Below are positions 45,338 through 54,406 of a DNA stretch of 64,000 bases, one piece after another; within the stretch, counting starts at the first letter, position 1, and each line of letters opens with the position of its first letter. The DNA lies in contig JAQWBQ010000002.1 in assembly GCA_028706295.1 (NCBI GenBank), positions 1 to 64,000 on the forward strand, written 5' to 3'. The notes beneath the pieces are model-generated. The model searched no databases and was not told the origin of the DNA. It saw only the letters and a program-made list of their open reading frames with translations. Source of the DNA: Bacteroidales bacterium. Its GTDB lineage: Bacteria > Bacteroidota > Bacteroidia > Bacteroidales > FEN-979. The translations under genes were made by a program, and so were the position numbers.

Positions 45338-46264
45338 ATGAATACAACAACAGGAATGAGTGGAACGGGTTGTCTGACAAAGCTTACTGACCTTAACGGC
45401 CTGGCTGTGAAATCCGGAAAAAAGAAGTTGGCAGTAGCTGTTGCCCATGATGAACATTGTCTGGAGGCAATCTGTGCGGTTGATAAAATGGGTCTTGTGG
45501 AAGCAATTCTGGTAGGCAATGAAATTAAAATCAAGGATATTGCTGCAAAATTACACCTGGTTATTGACGGAATGCGGATTATTAACGAGGAGGTCGATGC
45601 CAATTCTGTAAAAATAGCGGTGAAAATGGTCCGGAACAAAGAGGCCGATATTCTCATGAAGGGTAATGTTCCGACTGCAACCTTCCTTCGTGGCGTGCTC
45701 GATAAGGAAGTCGGCTTGCGAAAAGGGGATGTACTTTCTCATTTTGCCCTTTTCGAAGTTCCTACCTATCATAAATTGATTGGGTTGACTGATGCCGCGA
45801 TGATCCCTGCCCCGGATTTTAAAACGAAGGTAGCTTTAACTACCAACGCCGTTGAGTTCATGAACAAGCTGGGTTATGTTAAACCGAAAGTGGCCGTTCT
45901 TGCTGCTGTCGAAATGGTTAACGAAGCCATGCCGGCGACCCTAGAGGCAGCCATGCTGTCGAAAATGAGTCAACGCGGACAGATAAAAAATTGTATTATC
46001 GACGGGCCTCTGGCCTATGACAATGCCATAAGTGCTGCAAGCGCAAAGCACAAAGGAATAGTCAGTGAGGTTGCAGGTAATGCCGATCTTCTGGTTGTTC
46101 CTGATATTGAAGCCGGAAATATCCTTTATAAAGCATATGGTTTCTCGGCCAATGCCAAACTCGCGGCGGTGGTTTTAGGTGCTGCCGCTCCGATCGTACT
46201 TACTTCAAGGTCTGATACCGAAGAGTCAAAACAGGCCAGTATTATTATGGCTGCAGCCATATAA
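45338..46264 (+). CDS. ptb: Phosphate butyryltransferase
   Basis: Ptb converts butyryl- or branched acyl-CoA and phosphate to the acyl phosphate. The 308-aa protein belongs to the PTA_PTB family: LAVAVAHDEHCLEAICAV at the N-terminus, ADILMKGNVPTATFLRGVLD, and the C-terminal DLLVVPDIEAGNILYK, as in bacterial Ptb; the long extra domain of Pta is absent. The kinase partner (buk) follows after an amino-acid permease, so the pair probably makes ATP from acyl-CoAs derived from amino acids. Confidence 0.92.
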   Translation: MNTTTGMSGTGCLTKLTDLNGLAVKSGKKKLAVAVAHDEHCLEAICAVDKMGLVEAILVGNEIKIKDIAAKLHLVIDGMRIINEEVDANSVKIAVKMVRNKEADILMKGNVPTATFLRGVLDKEVGLRKGDVLSHFALFEVPTYHKLIGLTDAAMIPAPDFKTKVALTTNAVEFMNKLGYVKPKVAVLAAVEMVNEAMPATLEAAMLSKMSQRGQIKNCIIDGPLAYDNAISAASAKHKGIVSEVAGNADLLVVPDIEAGNILYKAYGFSANAKLAAVVLGAAAPIVLTSRSDTEESKQASIIMAAAI

Positions 46265-46368
46265 TTTACAATCACATGATTTACGATTTACGATTTTAAA
46301 ATGAATTCGTACTTCGTTATTTCAGGCAATTGAAAATAACCTGATGTTCCCTTAAAGCCCTGATCTGA

Positions 46369-47901
46369 ATGTCAAAGGACCTTTTCCTGACAAAATCGCT
46401 TACTGACCTTTTACAGGAAGCAAAGGAGAATAAGACCGGATTAAAAAAAACCCTTACGGGACTTAACCTGACGACACTTGGAATAGGGGCGATCATCGGG
46501 GCAGGGATCTTTGTATTGACCGGTCAGGCAGCCGCACAATATGCAGGACCGGCTATTGTGATCTCCTTTATCATTTCCGGAATCGCCTGTGCCTTCGCCG
46601 GTTTGTGTTATGCCGAATTTGCTTCCATGATTCCCATATCCGGAAGTGCATACACCTATTCCTATGCAACCCTGGGGGAGTTTCTTGCCTGGATCATCGG
46701 ATGGGATCTGATTCTTGAATACCTGTTCGCCGCATCTACCGTGTCGGTGGGTTGGTCGGGTTATATGGTCAGTTTTCTTAAAGATTTCGGGATTAATATT
46801 CCGACTGCTTTTACTGCCGCCTCCGGAACCGTATTGGTTGAAATACCGAAACTGGGATGGCAACAACTCACCGATAACCTGGCGATTTCACTTACAAAAC
46901 AGGGTATTAATGTCGATATATTACCACACGTAACAGCCATTGTGAATCTCCCGGCAATGTTCATTATTGCCTTGCTAACCCTCCTGTTGGTTATCGGTAT
47001 CAGAGAATCTGCAAACTTTAACAACATCATGGTAATTGTGAAAGTAGCGGTAATTATACTTTTTATTGCCATAGGATTTGCTTTCGTCCTATCCGATAAC
47101 TGGACCCCTTTTATTCCGAAGAATACCGGTGAATGGGGGCATTTTGGATGGAGCGGGATACTCCGGGGGGCCGGAGTTATATTTTTCGCATATATTGGGT
47201 TCGATGCGGTTTCCACTGCCGCTCAGGAGGCTAAAAATCCACAACGCGATATGCCCATCGGAATACTGGGTTCGCTGACCGTATCAACGATACTCTATAT
47301 TCTTGTAGCTATCGTCCTGACAGGTATTGTCAGTTATACTACCCTGAATGTCGCCGATCCCGTTGCCGTCGGTGTGGATGCCATGGGAAAAGGTATGTTT
47401 TGGCTTCGTCCGATCGTGAAGATCGCGGCTATCGCGGGACTGAGTTCGGTGATCCTTGTTATGCTCATGGGGCAACCCCGGATTTTCTTCTCCATGTCGA
47501 ATGATGGGTTGTTGCCTCCCGTGTTTTCGAAAGTACATCCGAAATTTAAAACCCCCTATGTAAGTACCTTGCTTACCGGGGGCGCTGCCATCATTTTAGC
47601 CGGGATTCTCCCCATCAGTATCCTGGGCGAACTGGTTTCAATCGGGACCCTTCTTGCTTTTGCAATTGTTTGTGTAAGTATTGTTGTTCTGAGAAAAACC
47701 AGACCCGATATTCCGCGGCCTTTCCGGACCCCTTTCGTTCCCTGGGTTCCGGTATTGGGCGCCCTGATCTGCCTGATCCAGATGGCAGCACTCCCGTTAG
47801 ATACATGGTTGCGGCTGGTGGTATGGATGGCCGTCGGATTTCTGATTTATTTCTCCTACAGCATTCATCATAGCAAACAGCGTAAAAACCATAAACTATA
47901 A
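46369..47901 (+). CDS. APC-family amino-acid permease
   Basis: The 510-aa protein has about 12 transmembrane helices. The N-terminal LTTLGIGAIIGAGIFVLTGQAAAQYAGPA is the substrate-binding TM1 signature (GIG-IIGAGIF) of the CAT/YfnA-type amino-acid transporters, and FFAYIGFDAVSTAAQEAKNPQRDMPIGI marks TM6-TM7. Substrate cannot be read from sequence; neutral, branched or cationic amino acids are plausible. It is wedged between ptb and buk, which suggests it feeds the acyl-CoA pathway those genes complete. A short ATTTACG tandem lies in the gap before it. Confidence 0.9.
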   Translation: MSKDLFLTKSLTDLLQEAKENKTGLKKTLTGLNLTTLGIGAIIGAGIFVLTGQAAAQYAGPAIVISFIISGIACAFAGLCYAEFASMIPISGSAYTYSYATLGEFLAWIIGWDLILEYLFAASTVSVGWSGYMVSFLKDFGINIPTAFTAASGTVLVEIPKLGWQQLTDNLAISLTKQGINVDILPHVTAIVNLPAMFIIALLTLLLVIGIRESANFNNIMVIVKVAVIILFIAIGFAFVLSDNWTPFIPKNTGEWGHFGWSGILRGAGVIFFAYIGFDAVSTAAQEAKNPQRDMPIGILGSLTVSTILYILVAIVLTGIVSYTTLNVADPVAVGVDAMGKGMFWLRPIVKIAAIAGLSSVILVMLMGQPRIFFSMSNDGLLPPVFSKVHPKFKTPYVSTLLTGGAAIILAGILPISILGELVSIGTLLAFAIVCVSIVVLRKTRPDIPRPFRTPFVPWVPVLGALICLIQMAALPLDTWLRLVVWMAVGFLIYFSYSIHHSKQRKNHKL

Positions 47902-47916
47902 ACAGAGGACGTCAGT

Positions 47917-48993
47917 ATGGAAAAGATCAGAATTCTTGCCATCAATCCAGGATCTACTTCAACAAAAATTGCCGTATACCAAAATACGGAACCGATCTTT
48001 TTAAAAAATATAAAGCATACTACTGAAGAACTTGCACCATTCTCCAAGATAACCGATCAGTTTGAATTCAGAAAAGAGATCATTCTTCAACAACTGAAAG
48101 AAGCAGATATCCATATTGAAAGTCTGAATGCCGTCGTGGGCAGGGGAGGGCTGGTTAAACCTATTCCCTCCGGGGTTTATGAAGTTAACGATGCCATGAT
48201 TGCCGATCTCCGAAATAGTCCGGTCGGAGAACATGCGAGTAGCCTCGGCGGACTGATCGCGCACAACCTGGTACAATCCCTGCCCGGCGTGAAAGCATTC
48301 ATTGCCGATCCGGTTGTAGTTGACGAACTCTGCGGGTTGGCCCGAATTTCAGGCCATCCTTTGTTCAACAGGATTTCAATCTTTCATGCCCTGAATCAAA
48401 AAGCTGTAGCCCGCGAATTCGCAAAATCAATCCGGGCAAAATACGAAGATCTTAACCTGATCGTGGTTCATCTGGGAGGCGGAATTTCTGTTGGCGCCCA
48501 CCAGAAAGGAAGTGTTGTCGATGTAAACCAGGCACTGAGCGGTGAAGGACCGTTCAGCCCCGAACGAAGCGGGACTTTACCGGTCGATCAACTGGTAAAA
48601 GTCTGTTTTAGCGGGAACTACACCCAGAAACAGGTGCTGCGGATGATAACCGGTGAAGGTGGACTGGTGGCTTACCTTGGAACAAACAATGCCTATGAGG
48701 TTGAGAAAATGGTTGAATCGGGCAATGAACATGCAAAATTGATCTATCGGGCGATGGCCTATCAGGTCGCAAAATGCGTGGGTGAAATGTTTGTAGTCCT
48801 TCAGTGTGAAGTCGATGCGATCCTGATCACGGGCGGAATAGCGTTCGATAAAACATTCGTCAGCTGGATCCAGGAAAGAATTCACAAAATTGCCCCGGTT
48901 CATGTATATCCTGGTGAAGATGAGATGCGGGCGCTTGCCATCAACGCACTCATGGTTCTGAAAGGGGAGCTGGCAGTTAAGGTTTATGTCTGA
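47917..48993 (+). CDS. buk: Butyrate kinase
   Basis: Buk transfers phosphate from butyryl phosphate (or isobutyryl/isovaleryl phosphate) to ADP. The 358-aa acetate/butyrate kinase family protein has the N-terminal ILAINPGSTSTKIAVY, the VVHLGGGISVGAH motif and the C-terminal AILITGGIAFDKTFV. It starts 15 bases after the permease stop. With ptb it gives substrate-level ATP during amino-acid fermentation. Confidence 0.95.
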   Translation: MEKIRILAINPGSTSTKIAVYQNTEPIFLKNIKHTTEELAPFSKITDQFEFRKEIILQQLKEADIHIESLNAVVGRGGLVKPIPSGVYEVNDAMIADLRNSPVGEHASSLGGLIAHNLVQSLPGVKAFIADPVVVDELCGLARISGHPLFNRISIFHALNQKAVAREFAKSIRAKYEDLNLIVVHLGGGISVGAHQKGSVVDVNQALSGEGPFSPERSGTLPVDQLVKVCFSGNYTQKQVLRMITGEGGLVAYLGTNNAYEVEKMVESGNEHAKLIYRAMAYQVAKCVGEMFVVLQCEVDAILITGGIAFDKTFVSWIQERIHKIAPVHVYPGEDEMRALAINALMVLKGELAVKVYV

Positions 48994-49009
48994 CCGTTTG
49001 TCTCCTCTC

Positions 49010-49660
49010 TTAACCGAGAGATTTTAGAATTGCCTTGACAATATTATCGGTGCCAATCGCTATCTGATCAATGGTTGCATCGAGCATATAGCAGGGGGTT
49101 GTAAAGAGATGAAGCTGTTCGTCGATCACCACCGCTCCATGGTCGGTCCTTACAGCTTTATTTCCCATTTTTTCAATGAAACCAGCTGATGCCGGATCCT
49201 TACCGGTTGTTAGTTTTGTTCCCTTAAATAATTTTGCCAGAATGACGGGTGCAATGCACATGGCGCCAATGGGTTTCCCTACATCGACCATGGATCTGAC
49301 CGCTTTTTCCACCCATGGGTCAACAGAACACCGGTCACCTTCGAAAGCCCACGTGCAGAGGTTCTTGGCACAACCAAACCCGCCCGGGAAGATAAGCGCA
49401 TCGAAATCGGCGGCTTTGAATTCGTTCAGGGCTTTGATATTTCCCCGGGCAATCCTGGCAGATTCGACCAGTACGTTTCGGGTCTCGGCCATTTCAGCGC
49501 CTGTCAAATGATTCACCACATGGTGTTGCCGGATATCGGGAGCGAAACACTGATAGGAGGCGCCTGCTTTATCGATAGCCAACAGGGTGAGGACGGCTTC
49601 ATGAATCTCGGCGCCGTCATATACGCCGCATCCGGCCAGAATTACTGCAAATTTTTTCAT
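49010..49660 (-). CDS. elbB: ElbB/DJ-1-like glyoxalase family protein
   Basis: The 216-aa class I glutamine-amidotransferase-like protein has the nucleophile elbow in PIGAMCIAPVIL and the acidic partner in PGGFGCAKNL. ElbB of E. coli was linked to isoprenoid synthesis and has glyoxalase-type activity; the true substrate is uncertain. The N-terminus KFAVILAGCGVYDGAEIHEAV is typical. It converges with buk, the stops being 16 bases apart. Confidence 0.9.
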   Translation of the reverse strand: MKKFAVILAGCGVYDGAEIHEAVLTLLAIDKAGASYQCFAPDIRQHHVVNHLTGAEMAETRNVLVESARIARGNIKALNEFKAADFDALIFPGGFGCAKNLCTWAFEGDRCSVDPWVEKAVRSMVDVGKPIGAMCIAPVILAKLFKGTKLTTGKDPASAGFIEKMGNKAVRTDHGAVVIDEQLHLFTTPCYMLDATIDQIAIGTDNIVKAILKSLG

Positions 49661-49704
49661 AGGACGCTGGTATTAAAATTATTTAGAAGAAGGTTATGAA
49701 TATT

Positions 49705-49712
49705 CAAAAGTA
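49705..49712 (-). promoter_or_regulatory. -7 box of elbB
   Basis: CAAAAGTA on the plus strand is TACTTTTG on the minus strand, a TAnnTTTG match giving a leader of about 37 nt. Confidence 0.5.
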
Positions 49713-49782
49713 CACATTTATTTAGGTTGAACACATCTCCGAAGGTTCAGGTCATGCGAAAACCCATCACTTTTTACTCATT

Positions 49783-50307
49783 TTATTTTCCCCGGAGTTT
49801 GTACCCGATTGGTTCTATCGGTTCATTTTTCTTCTGAATCAGTTCCCTGATTGCCCTGAAAACTTGTTGGATCTGATCGTCATGGTTCATAACAGTTCTT
49901 TCGAGTTCTTCAATTTTTAAAGATAGTTCACGATGTGTTTCAAGAAATCGACGAAGCTGTGCAAATACCCTCATGATGGCAATGTTTACATGGATTGCTT
50001 TTTTCGATTTAAGGACAGATGAAAGCATTGCCACACCTTGTTCGGTGAAGGCAAATGGCTTGTACCGGGAGCCGCCCCAACTTGAGGTCACAAATTGTGA
50101 CCTCAAGTTGCAGGTTTCATCCGGGTTCAGGATAAACAGGAAGTCGGAGGGAAACCTGTCATTGTTCCTTCTTACTGCTTGTTTTAGCACTTTTGTTGGA
50201 ATTTCATATAACCTTGCCAAATCTGAATCAAGTATTATCTTTTCCCCTCGGATTAGATGAATCAAGCCGGAAATGTTTTCTGTTTTTTCGTGTAGGATTT
50301 CTTCCAT
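49783..50307 (-). CDS. ORF6N domain DNA-binding-like protein
   Basis: The 174-aa protein has an N-terminal ORF6N domain (about 10-100: IRGEKIILDSDLARLYEIPTK to the conserved YKPFAFTEQGVAML) and a C-terminal coiled coil (about 115-160). ORF6N/KilA-N proteins are common in phages and as stray bacterial genes and are thought to bind DNA. No phage genes surround this one. The codons for CNLRSQFVTSSW form a nearly perfect 33-bp palindrome, listed separately. Confidence 0.9.
   Translation of the reverse strand: MEEILHEKTENISGLIHLIRGEKIILDSDLARLYEIPTKVLKQAVRRNNDRFPSDFLFILNPDETCNLRSQFVTSSWGGSRYKPFAFTEQGVAMLSSVLKSKKAIHVNIAIMRVFAQLRRFLETHRELSLKIEELERTVMNHDDQIQQVFRAIRELIQKKNEPIEPIGYKLRGK
50078..50110. 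repeat. 33-bp near-perfect palindrome inside the ORF6N coding sequence
   Basis: Arms CAACTTGAGGTCACAA and TTGTGACCTCAAGTTG are exact reverse complements of 16 bases around a single central A at 50094. Chance occurrence of 16 paired bases in coding DNA is very unlikely. It could be an operator for the protein itself or form a hairpin in its mRNA. Confidence 0.9.
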
Positions 50308-50416
50308 GACTTTTTAATGTTAATCGGCATATTGATGAAATGTAAGTTGGAATAACTGAAAATTATCTGCCTTTGCTTGAAGGACGCAGGATAAATAAGT
50401 ATTTGGATTTATTCGC

Positions 50417-50424
50417 TACCTTTG
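50417..50424 (+). promoter_or_regulatory. -7 box of the Wbp/Wlb sugar operon
   Basis: TACCTTTG is the perfect consensus, 61 bases before the ATG at 50486. Confidence 0.6.
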
Positions 50425-50485
50425 TGCCGTGAGTGGAAATCTCATTCATTCCACTGCCAAATTAAACTAATACAAATCCGACAGC

Positions 50486-51616
50486 ATGAAAAAAATCCAG
50501 ATGGTCGACCTGCGCAGTCAGTATTTAAACATTAAACAGGAGATCGACAAGGGAATCCAGGATGTGGTTGATTCCTGCGCATTTATCAACGGTCCTGCCG
50601 TTCAGGAATTTCAGAAGGAACTGGAAAAATACCTTGAGGTAAAGCATGTGATCCCATGTGCCAACGGTACTGATGCTCTGCAAGTTTCCATGATGGCCCT
50701 CGGCCTGCAACCGGGCGACGAGGTTATAACTTCATCGTTTACCTTTATTGCAACAGCCGAAGTGATAGCTTTACTGAAGCTAACCCCGGTATTGGTCGAT
50801 GTCGATCCCGACACTTTCAACATCGATCCAAAAGCCATTGAACGGGCTATTACATCTAAAACAAAAGCCATTGTTCCGGTTCACCTGTTCGGCCAGGCGG
50901 CCCCCATGGAAGAGATCATGGAGATTGCACGCAAAAACAACCTTTTTGTGGTAGAGGATAATTGCCAGGCCATCGGTGCCGACTATATTTTTAATGACGG
51001 AAGTCGTAAAAAAGCAGGGACCATCGGTCACATCGGATGTACCTCCTTTTTCCCTTCAAAAAACCTGGGTTGTTACGGTGATGGCGGAGCCATTTTCACC
51101 AATGACGATGATCTTGCGAAACAAATGCGTTCGGTGGTAAACCACGGCATGACCGTCAGGTATTACCATGATCACATCGGCGTCAACTCGAGGCTCGACA
51201 GTATTCAGGCGGCAGTTTTAAGGGTCAAGCTCGGACATTTGAATGAATATGCTGAACGGAGGCGTTTTGCCGCAACATTTTATGATAAAGCATTTGCAGG
51301 TCATCCAAAACTGAAGACTCCCGTCAGATACGCCAAATCGAATCACGTATTTCATCAGTACACGCTGGTAACCAACCAGGTTGACCGGAAAGCGCTTATC
51401 GATTTTCTTATGTCAAAGGGAATCCCGGCTATGATCTATTATCCCGTTCCGCTGCATATGCAGAAAGCCTACCTCGACCCCCGTTACAAACACGGTGATT
51501 TCCCTGTCACGGAGCAGCTTTGCCAACATGTTTTCTCCCTGCCGATGCACACGGAACTGGATGATGAACAACTGGAATTTATTACCCGGAATGTTCTCGA
51601 ATTTTTAAAAGATTAA
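50486..51616 (+). CDS. wbpE: DegT/DnrJ-type sugar aminotransferase (WbpE/WlbC-like)
   Basis: The 376-aa PLP-dependent aminotransferase has the internal aldimine lysine at about residue 192 in [15 protein letters not shown], the WbpE-type signature, plus the [11 protein letters not shown] and [11 protein letters not shown] segments. WbpE/WlbC adds the 3-amino group to UDP-3-keto-GlcNAcA on the way to UDP-2,3-diacetamido-2,3-dideoxy-glucuronic acid. The assignment rests on the next two genes, which encode the acetyltransferase and 3-oxidase of the same pathway. The Porphyromonas relative PorR belongs to this group. Confidence 0.88.
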   Translation: MKKIQMVDLRSQYLNIKQEIDKGIQDVVDSCAFINGPAVQEFQKELEKYLEVKHVIPCANGTDALQVSMMALGLQPGDEVITSSFTFIATAEVIALLKLTPVLVDVDPDTFNIDPKAIERAITSKTKAIVPVHLFGQAAPMEEIMEIARKNNLFVVEDNCQAIGADYIFNDGSRKKAGTIGHIGCTSFFPSKNLGCYGDGGAIFTNDDDLAKQMRSVVNHGMTVRYYHDHIGVNSRLDSIQAAVLRVKLGHLNEYAERRRFAATFYDKAFAGHPKLKTPVRYAKSNHVFHQYTLVTNQVDRKALIDFLMSKGIPAMIYYPVPLHMQKAYLDPRYKHGDFPVTEQLCQHVFSLPMHTELDDEQLEFITRNVLEFLKD

Positions 51617-51617
51617 A

Positions 51618-52202
51618 ATGGATACGGAATATTTTGCCCACGAAACCGCGGTAATCGACCCGGGGTGTAAAATCGGAAAGGGCACTAAAATATGGCATTT
51701 TACCCATGTGATGAAAGATTGCGAGATTGGCGAAAATTGCAATATCGGCCAAAACGTTGTGGTGTCACCGGGCGTCGTCTTGGGCCGCAACGTGAAAGTT
51801 CAGAATAACGTGTCGATTTATACCGGTGTGATCTGTGAAGATGATGTCTTTCTGGGGCCTTCCATGGTATTTACGAATGTGATAAATCCCCGGAGCCATA
51901 TTTTACGCCGCGATCAATACCAACAGACACTTGTCAGACATGGTGCATCCATTGGGGCAAATGCCACGATCGTTTGCGGTAATGAGATCGGGGCCTTTGC
52001 CTTTATCGGCGCCGGGGCTGTCGTGACAAAAAATGTTGACTCCTATGCCCTCGTAGTCGGCAATCCCGGACGGCAGGTGGGCTGGATGAGTGAGTACGGA
52101 CACCGTTTGTATTTTGATCAGGACGGCATTGCTGTTTGTCCTGAAAGTAAAGTCAGGTACAGCCTTTCAAAAGAAGGGCAGGTATCGAAACTGGAAGAAT
52201 AA
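51618..52202 (+). CDS. wbpD: UDP-3-amino-sugar N-acetyltransferase (WbpD/WlbB-like), hexapeptide fold
   Basis: The 194-aa left-handed beta-helix acetyltransferase has hexapeptide repeats from [17 protein letters not shown] through [17 protein letters not shown] to [20 protein letters not shown]. It acetylates the 3-amino group made by the preceding enzyme, using acetyl-CoA. The gene begins one base after the aminotransferase stop. Confidence 0.9.
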   Translation: MDTEYFAHETAVIDPGCKIGKGTKIWHFTHVMKDCEIGENCNIGQNVVVSPGVVLGRNVKVQNNVSIYTGVICEDDVFLGPSMVFTNVINPRSHILRRDQYQQTLVRHGASIGANATIVCGNEIGAFAFIGAGAVVTKNVDSYALVVGNPGRQVGWMSEYGHRLYFDQDGIAVCPESKVRYSLSKEGQVSKLEE

Positions 52203-52213
52203 TACATCCTGCA

Positions 52214-53194
52214 ATGAACAAACCTCTGAACTTTGCATTGATCGGAGCGGCAGGCTACATAGCCCCGCGTCACATGAAAGCCATACGGGAAACGGGAAAC
52301 CATTTGGTTTGTGCCCTCGACCCCTACGATGGCGTAGGTATCATGGACAGTTATTTTCCCGAATGCGATTTTTTTATCGAGCCGGAACGATTTGACCGGC
52401 ACCTTGACAAACTTCGCAGAATGTCGTCAAATAAAAAGCGACTCGATGACGTAAAGGTCGATTATGTCAGTATCTGTTCGCCTAATTACATGCATGATTC
52501 ACATATCCGGCTGGCATTAAGGAATAATGCACACGCCATTTGTGAGAAACCGATCGTTTTAAATCCCTGGAACCTCGACGCCCTTCGGGAAATTGAAAAG
52601 GAATCAGGGAAAAAGGTCTTTACCATTCTGCAGCTCAGGCTTCATCCCTCAATTCAAAAACTGTTCTCAGAGGTAAAGAAAGGTCCTGAGGATAAAGTGT
52701 ACCATCTCGATCTGACTTACATTACCTCCCGGGGAAACTGGTATTACCGTTCCTGGAAAGGAGATATCTCGAAGTCAGGAGGAATCGCGACCAACATCGG
52801 AGTTCATTTCTTTGATATGCTGACCTGGATTTTTGGTCCGGCCCGTGAAAACGTGGTTCATGTTTTAAAAGAAAACAAAGCTGCCGGCCTTCTGAGCCTG
52901 GAAAAAGCAAATATCCGATGGTTTCTCAGTATCGACTACAATGATATCCCGGAGGAGATCCGTAAAACTGGGAAAAGGACCTATCGTTCACTGACCCTTG
53001 GCGACCAGCAAATCGAGTTTAGTGATGGTTTTACCGACCTTCATACCGAATCTTACCGGAATATCATCGACGGCCATGGATTCGGAATAAATGATGCCCG
53101 GCAAAGCGTCAACATCGTTTATAAGATCAGAAATCAGGTGCCTGTGGGTCTGAAAGGTGATTATCATCCCATTTTAAAAACGGTTACTATTTAA
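52214..53194 (+). CDS. wbpB: UDP-GlcNAcA 3-oxidase (WbpB/WlbA-like)
   Basis: The 326-aa Gfo/Idh/MocA oxidoreductase has an NAD-binding N-terminus NFALIGAAGYIAPRHMKAI and the ALDPYDGVGIMDSYFPE run that is diagnostic for WlbA. CEKPIVLNPWNLDAL contains the conserved catalytic Lys-Pro. It oxidises C3 of UDP-N-acetylglucosaminuronic acid. The dehydrogenase that makes that acid (WbpA) is not in the window. Confidence 0.92.
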   Translation: MNKPLNFALIGAAGYIAPRHMKAIRETGNHLVCALDPYDGVGIMDSYFPECDFFIEPERFDRHLDKLRRMSSNKKRLDDVKVDYVSICSPNYMHDSHIRLALRNNAHAICEKPIVLNPWNLDALREIEKESGKKVFTILQLRLHPSIQKLFSEVKKGPEDKVYHLDLTYITSRGNWYYRSWKGDISKSGGIATNIGVHFFDMLTWIFGPARENVVHVLKENKAAGLLSLEKANIRWFLSIDYNDIPEEIRKTGKRTYRSLTLGDQQIEFSDGFTDLHTESYRNIIDGHGFGINDARQSVNIVYKIRNQVPVGLKGDYHPILKTVTI

Positions 53195-53259
53195 TTCCTG
53201 AAAAATAGGATTATATTCGTGCCATGAAACGGTAACTCCTTTAATTTGGATGATCCATG

Positions 53260-53285
53260 ATCAGGGTACCGCGATATGCCCTGAT
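53260..53285. repeat. Inverted repeat upstream of galE
   Basis: ATCAGGG at 53260-53266 pairs with CCCTGAT at 53279-53285 across a 12-base loop, just after a small TGATC-CAT-GATCA palindrome (53251-53263). It may end the Wbp operon transcript or regulate galE. A TATATTCG at 53212-53219 resembles a -7 box with one mismatch. Confidence 0.4.
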
Positions 53286-53351
53286 ACCGGGTTTTGCAAA
53301 GGGGTAAAAGGTTATAACAGCTATTTCATTGGATCATAAAAAAATTTACTG

Positions 53352-54374
53352 ATGAAAATTTTAGTTACCGGAGGCACCGGATACATTGGATCCCACACCG
53401 CAGTTGAACTGCAGGAAAAAGGACACGAGGTCATCATTGTAGATGATCTTTCAAATTCTCTTATTGAAGTTGTGGATAATATCGGTCGCATTACCGGCAG
53501 GAAACCTGAGTTTGAGAAATTTGACCTGACAGATCCTGTAAAAACCGCTGAGTTTTTCAGAATCCACCATGATATTCAGGCGGTCATACACTTTGCAGCA
53601 TTCAAAGCAGTGGGTGAATCTGTTGAAAAACCGTTGATGTACTACCGTAACAACATTACTTCGCTGATCAATATTTTACAGGGTATGCTGGATAATGATA
53701 TCCGGGATATTGTCTTTTCCTCCTCGTGCACGGTTTACGGACAGCCTGCCCGGTTGCCTGCAAGCGAGGATACCCCCATACAGAAAGCCATCTCTCCCTA
53801 TGGAAATACAAAGCAAATTTCGGAGGAGATCATTTCAGATACTTGTGCAATTTCCAATCTCCGTTCGATCCTGCTGCGTTATTTCAATCCCATCGGAGCT
53901 CATGATACAGCACTGATTGGTGAACTTCCGCTTGGAGTCCCCAATTGCCTGATGCCCTATATAACGCAGACAGCCATCGGCAAACGTCCCTACCTCAGGG
54001 TATGGGGAAACGATTATAACACGCCCGACGGTACTGCCATACGCGATTACATTCATGTGGTGGATCTGGCAAAGGCACATGTAATTGCAGTCGAACGCCT
54101 GGTTGAAAACAGGGTAAGGAAGAATGTAGAGGTTTTCAACCTGGGTACCGGCAACGGATTCTCGGTGTTGGAAGTGATACGATCATTTGAAAGATCCACC
54201 GGAGTGAAACTGAATTATGAGATTAAAGAACGCCGCCCGGGCGATGTCGAACAGGTTTGGGCCGATACCCGGTTTGCGAACGAGGAACTTGGCTGGAAGG
54301 CAGAAAAAACACTCGACGAAATGACCCTGTCGGCCTGGCGCTGGGAACAAGCACTTGCAAATAAAAAAATATAG
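53352..54374 (+). CDS. galE: UDP-glucose 4-epimerase
   Basis: The 340-aa extended SDR has GGTGYIGSHTAVELQ (NAD loop), SSCTVYG, and the YxxxK pair in SPYGNTKQISEEI. GalE interconverts UDP-Glc and UDP-Gal (or the GlcNAc forms). The C-terminal ERRPGDVEQVWAD is typical. It lies 157 bases after wbpB and 32 bases before rfbB. Confidence 0.95.
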   Translation: MKILVTGGTGYIGSHTAVELQEKGHEVIIVDDLSNSLIEVVDNIGRITGRKPEFEKFDLTDPVKTAEFFRIHHDIQAVIHFAAFKAVGESVEKPLMYYRNNITSLINILQGMLDNDIRDIVFSSSCTVYGQPARLPASEDTPIQKAISPYGNTKQISEEIISDTCAISNLRSILLRYFNPIGAHDTALIGELPLGVPNCLMPYITQTAIGKRPYLRVWGNDYNTPDGTAIRDYIHVVDLAKAHVIAVERLVENRVRKNVEVFNLGTGNGFSVLEVIRSFERSTGVKLNYEIKERRPGDVEQVWADTRFANEELGWKAEKTLDEMTLSAWRWEQALANKKI

Positions 54375-54406
54375 CGTTTTTCGTAAATCCAACAAATTTT
54401 GAATAT

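Noticed and set aside
49005-49020. Terminator between buk and elbB
   Set aside because: CTCTC/GAGAG gives only a 5-bp stem overlapping the elbB stop codon, with a short ATTTT tail; too weak to call.
49783-50307. Prophage remnant around the ORF6N gene
   Set aside because: Both flanking genes (elbB and the Wbp operon) are ordinary chromosomal genes, and no integrase, att-like repeats or phage structural genes are present.
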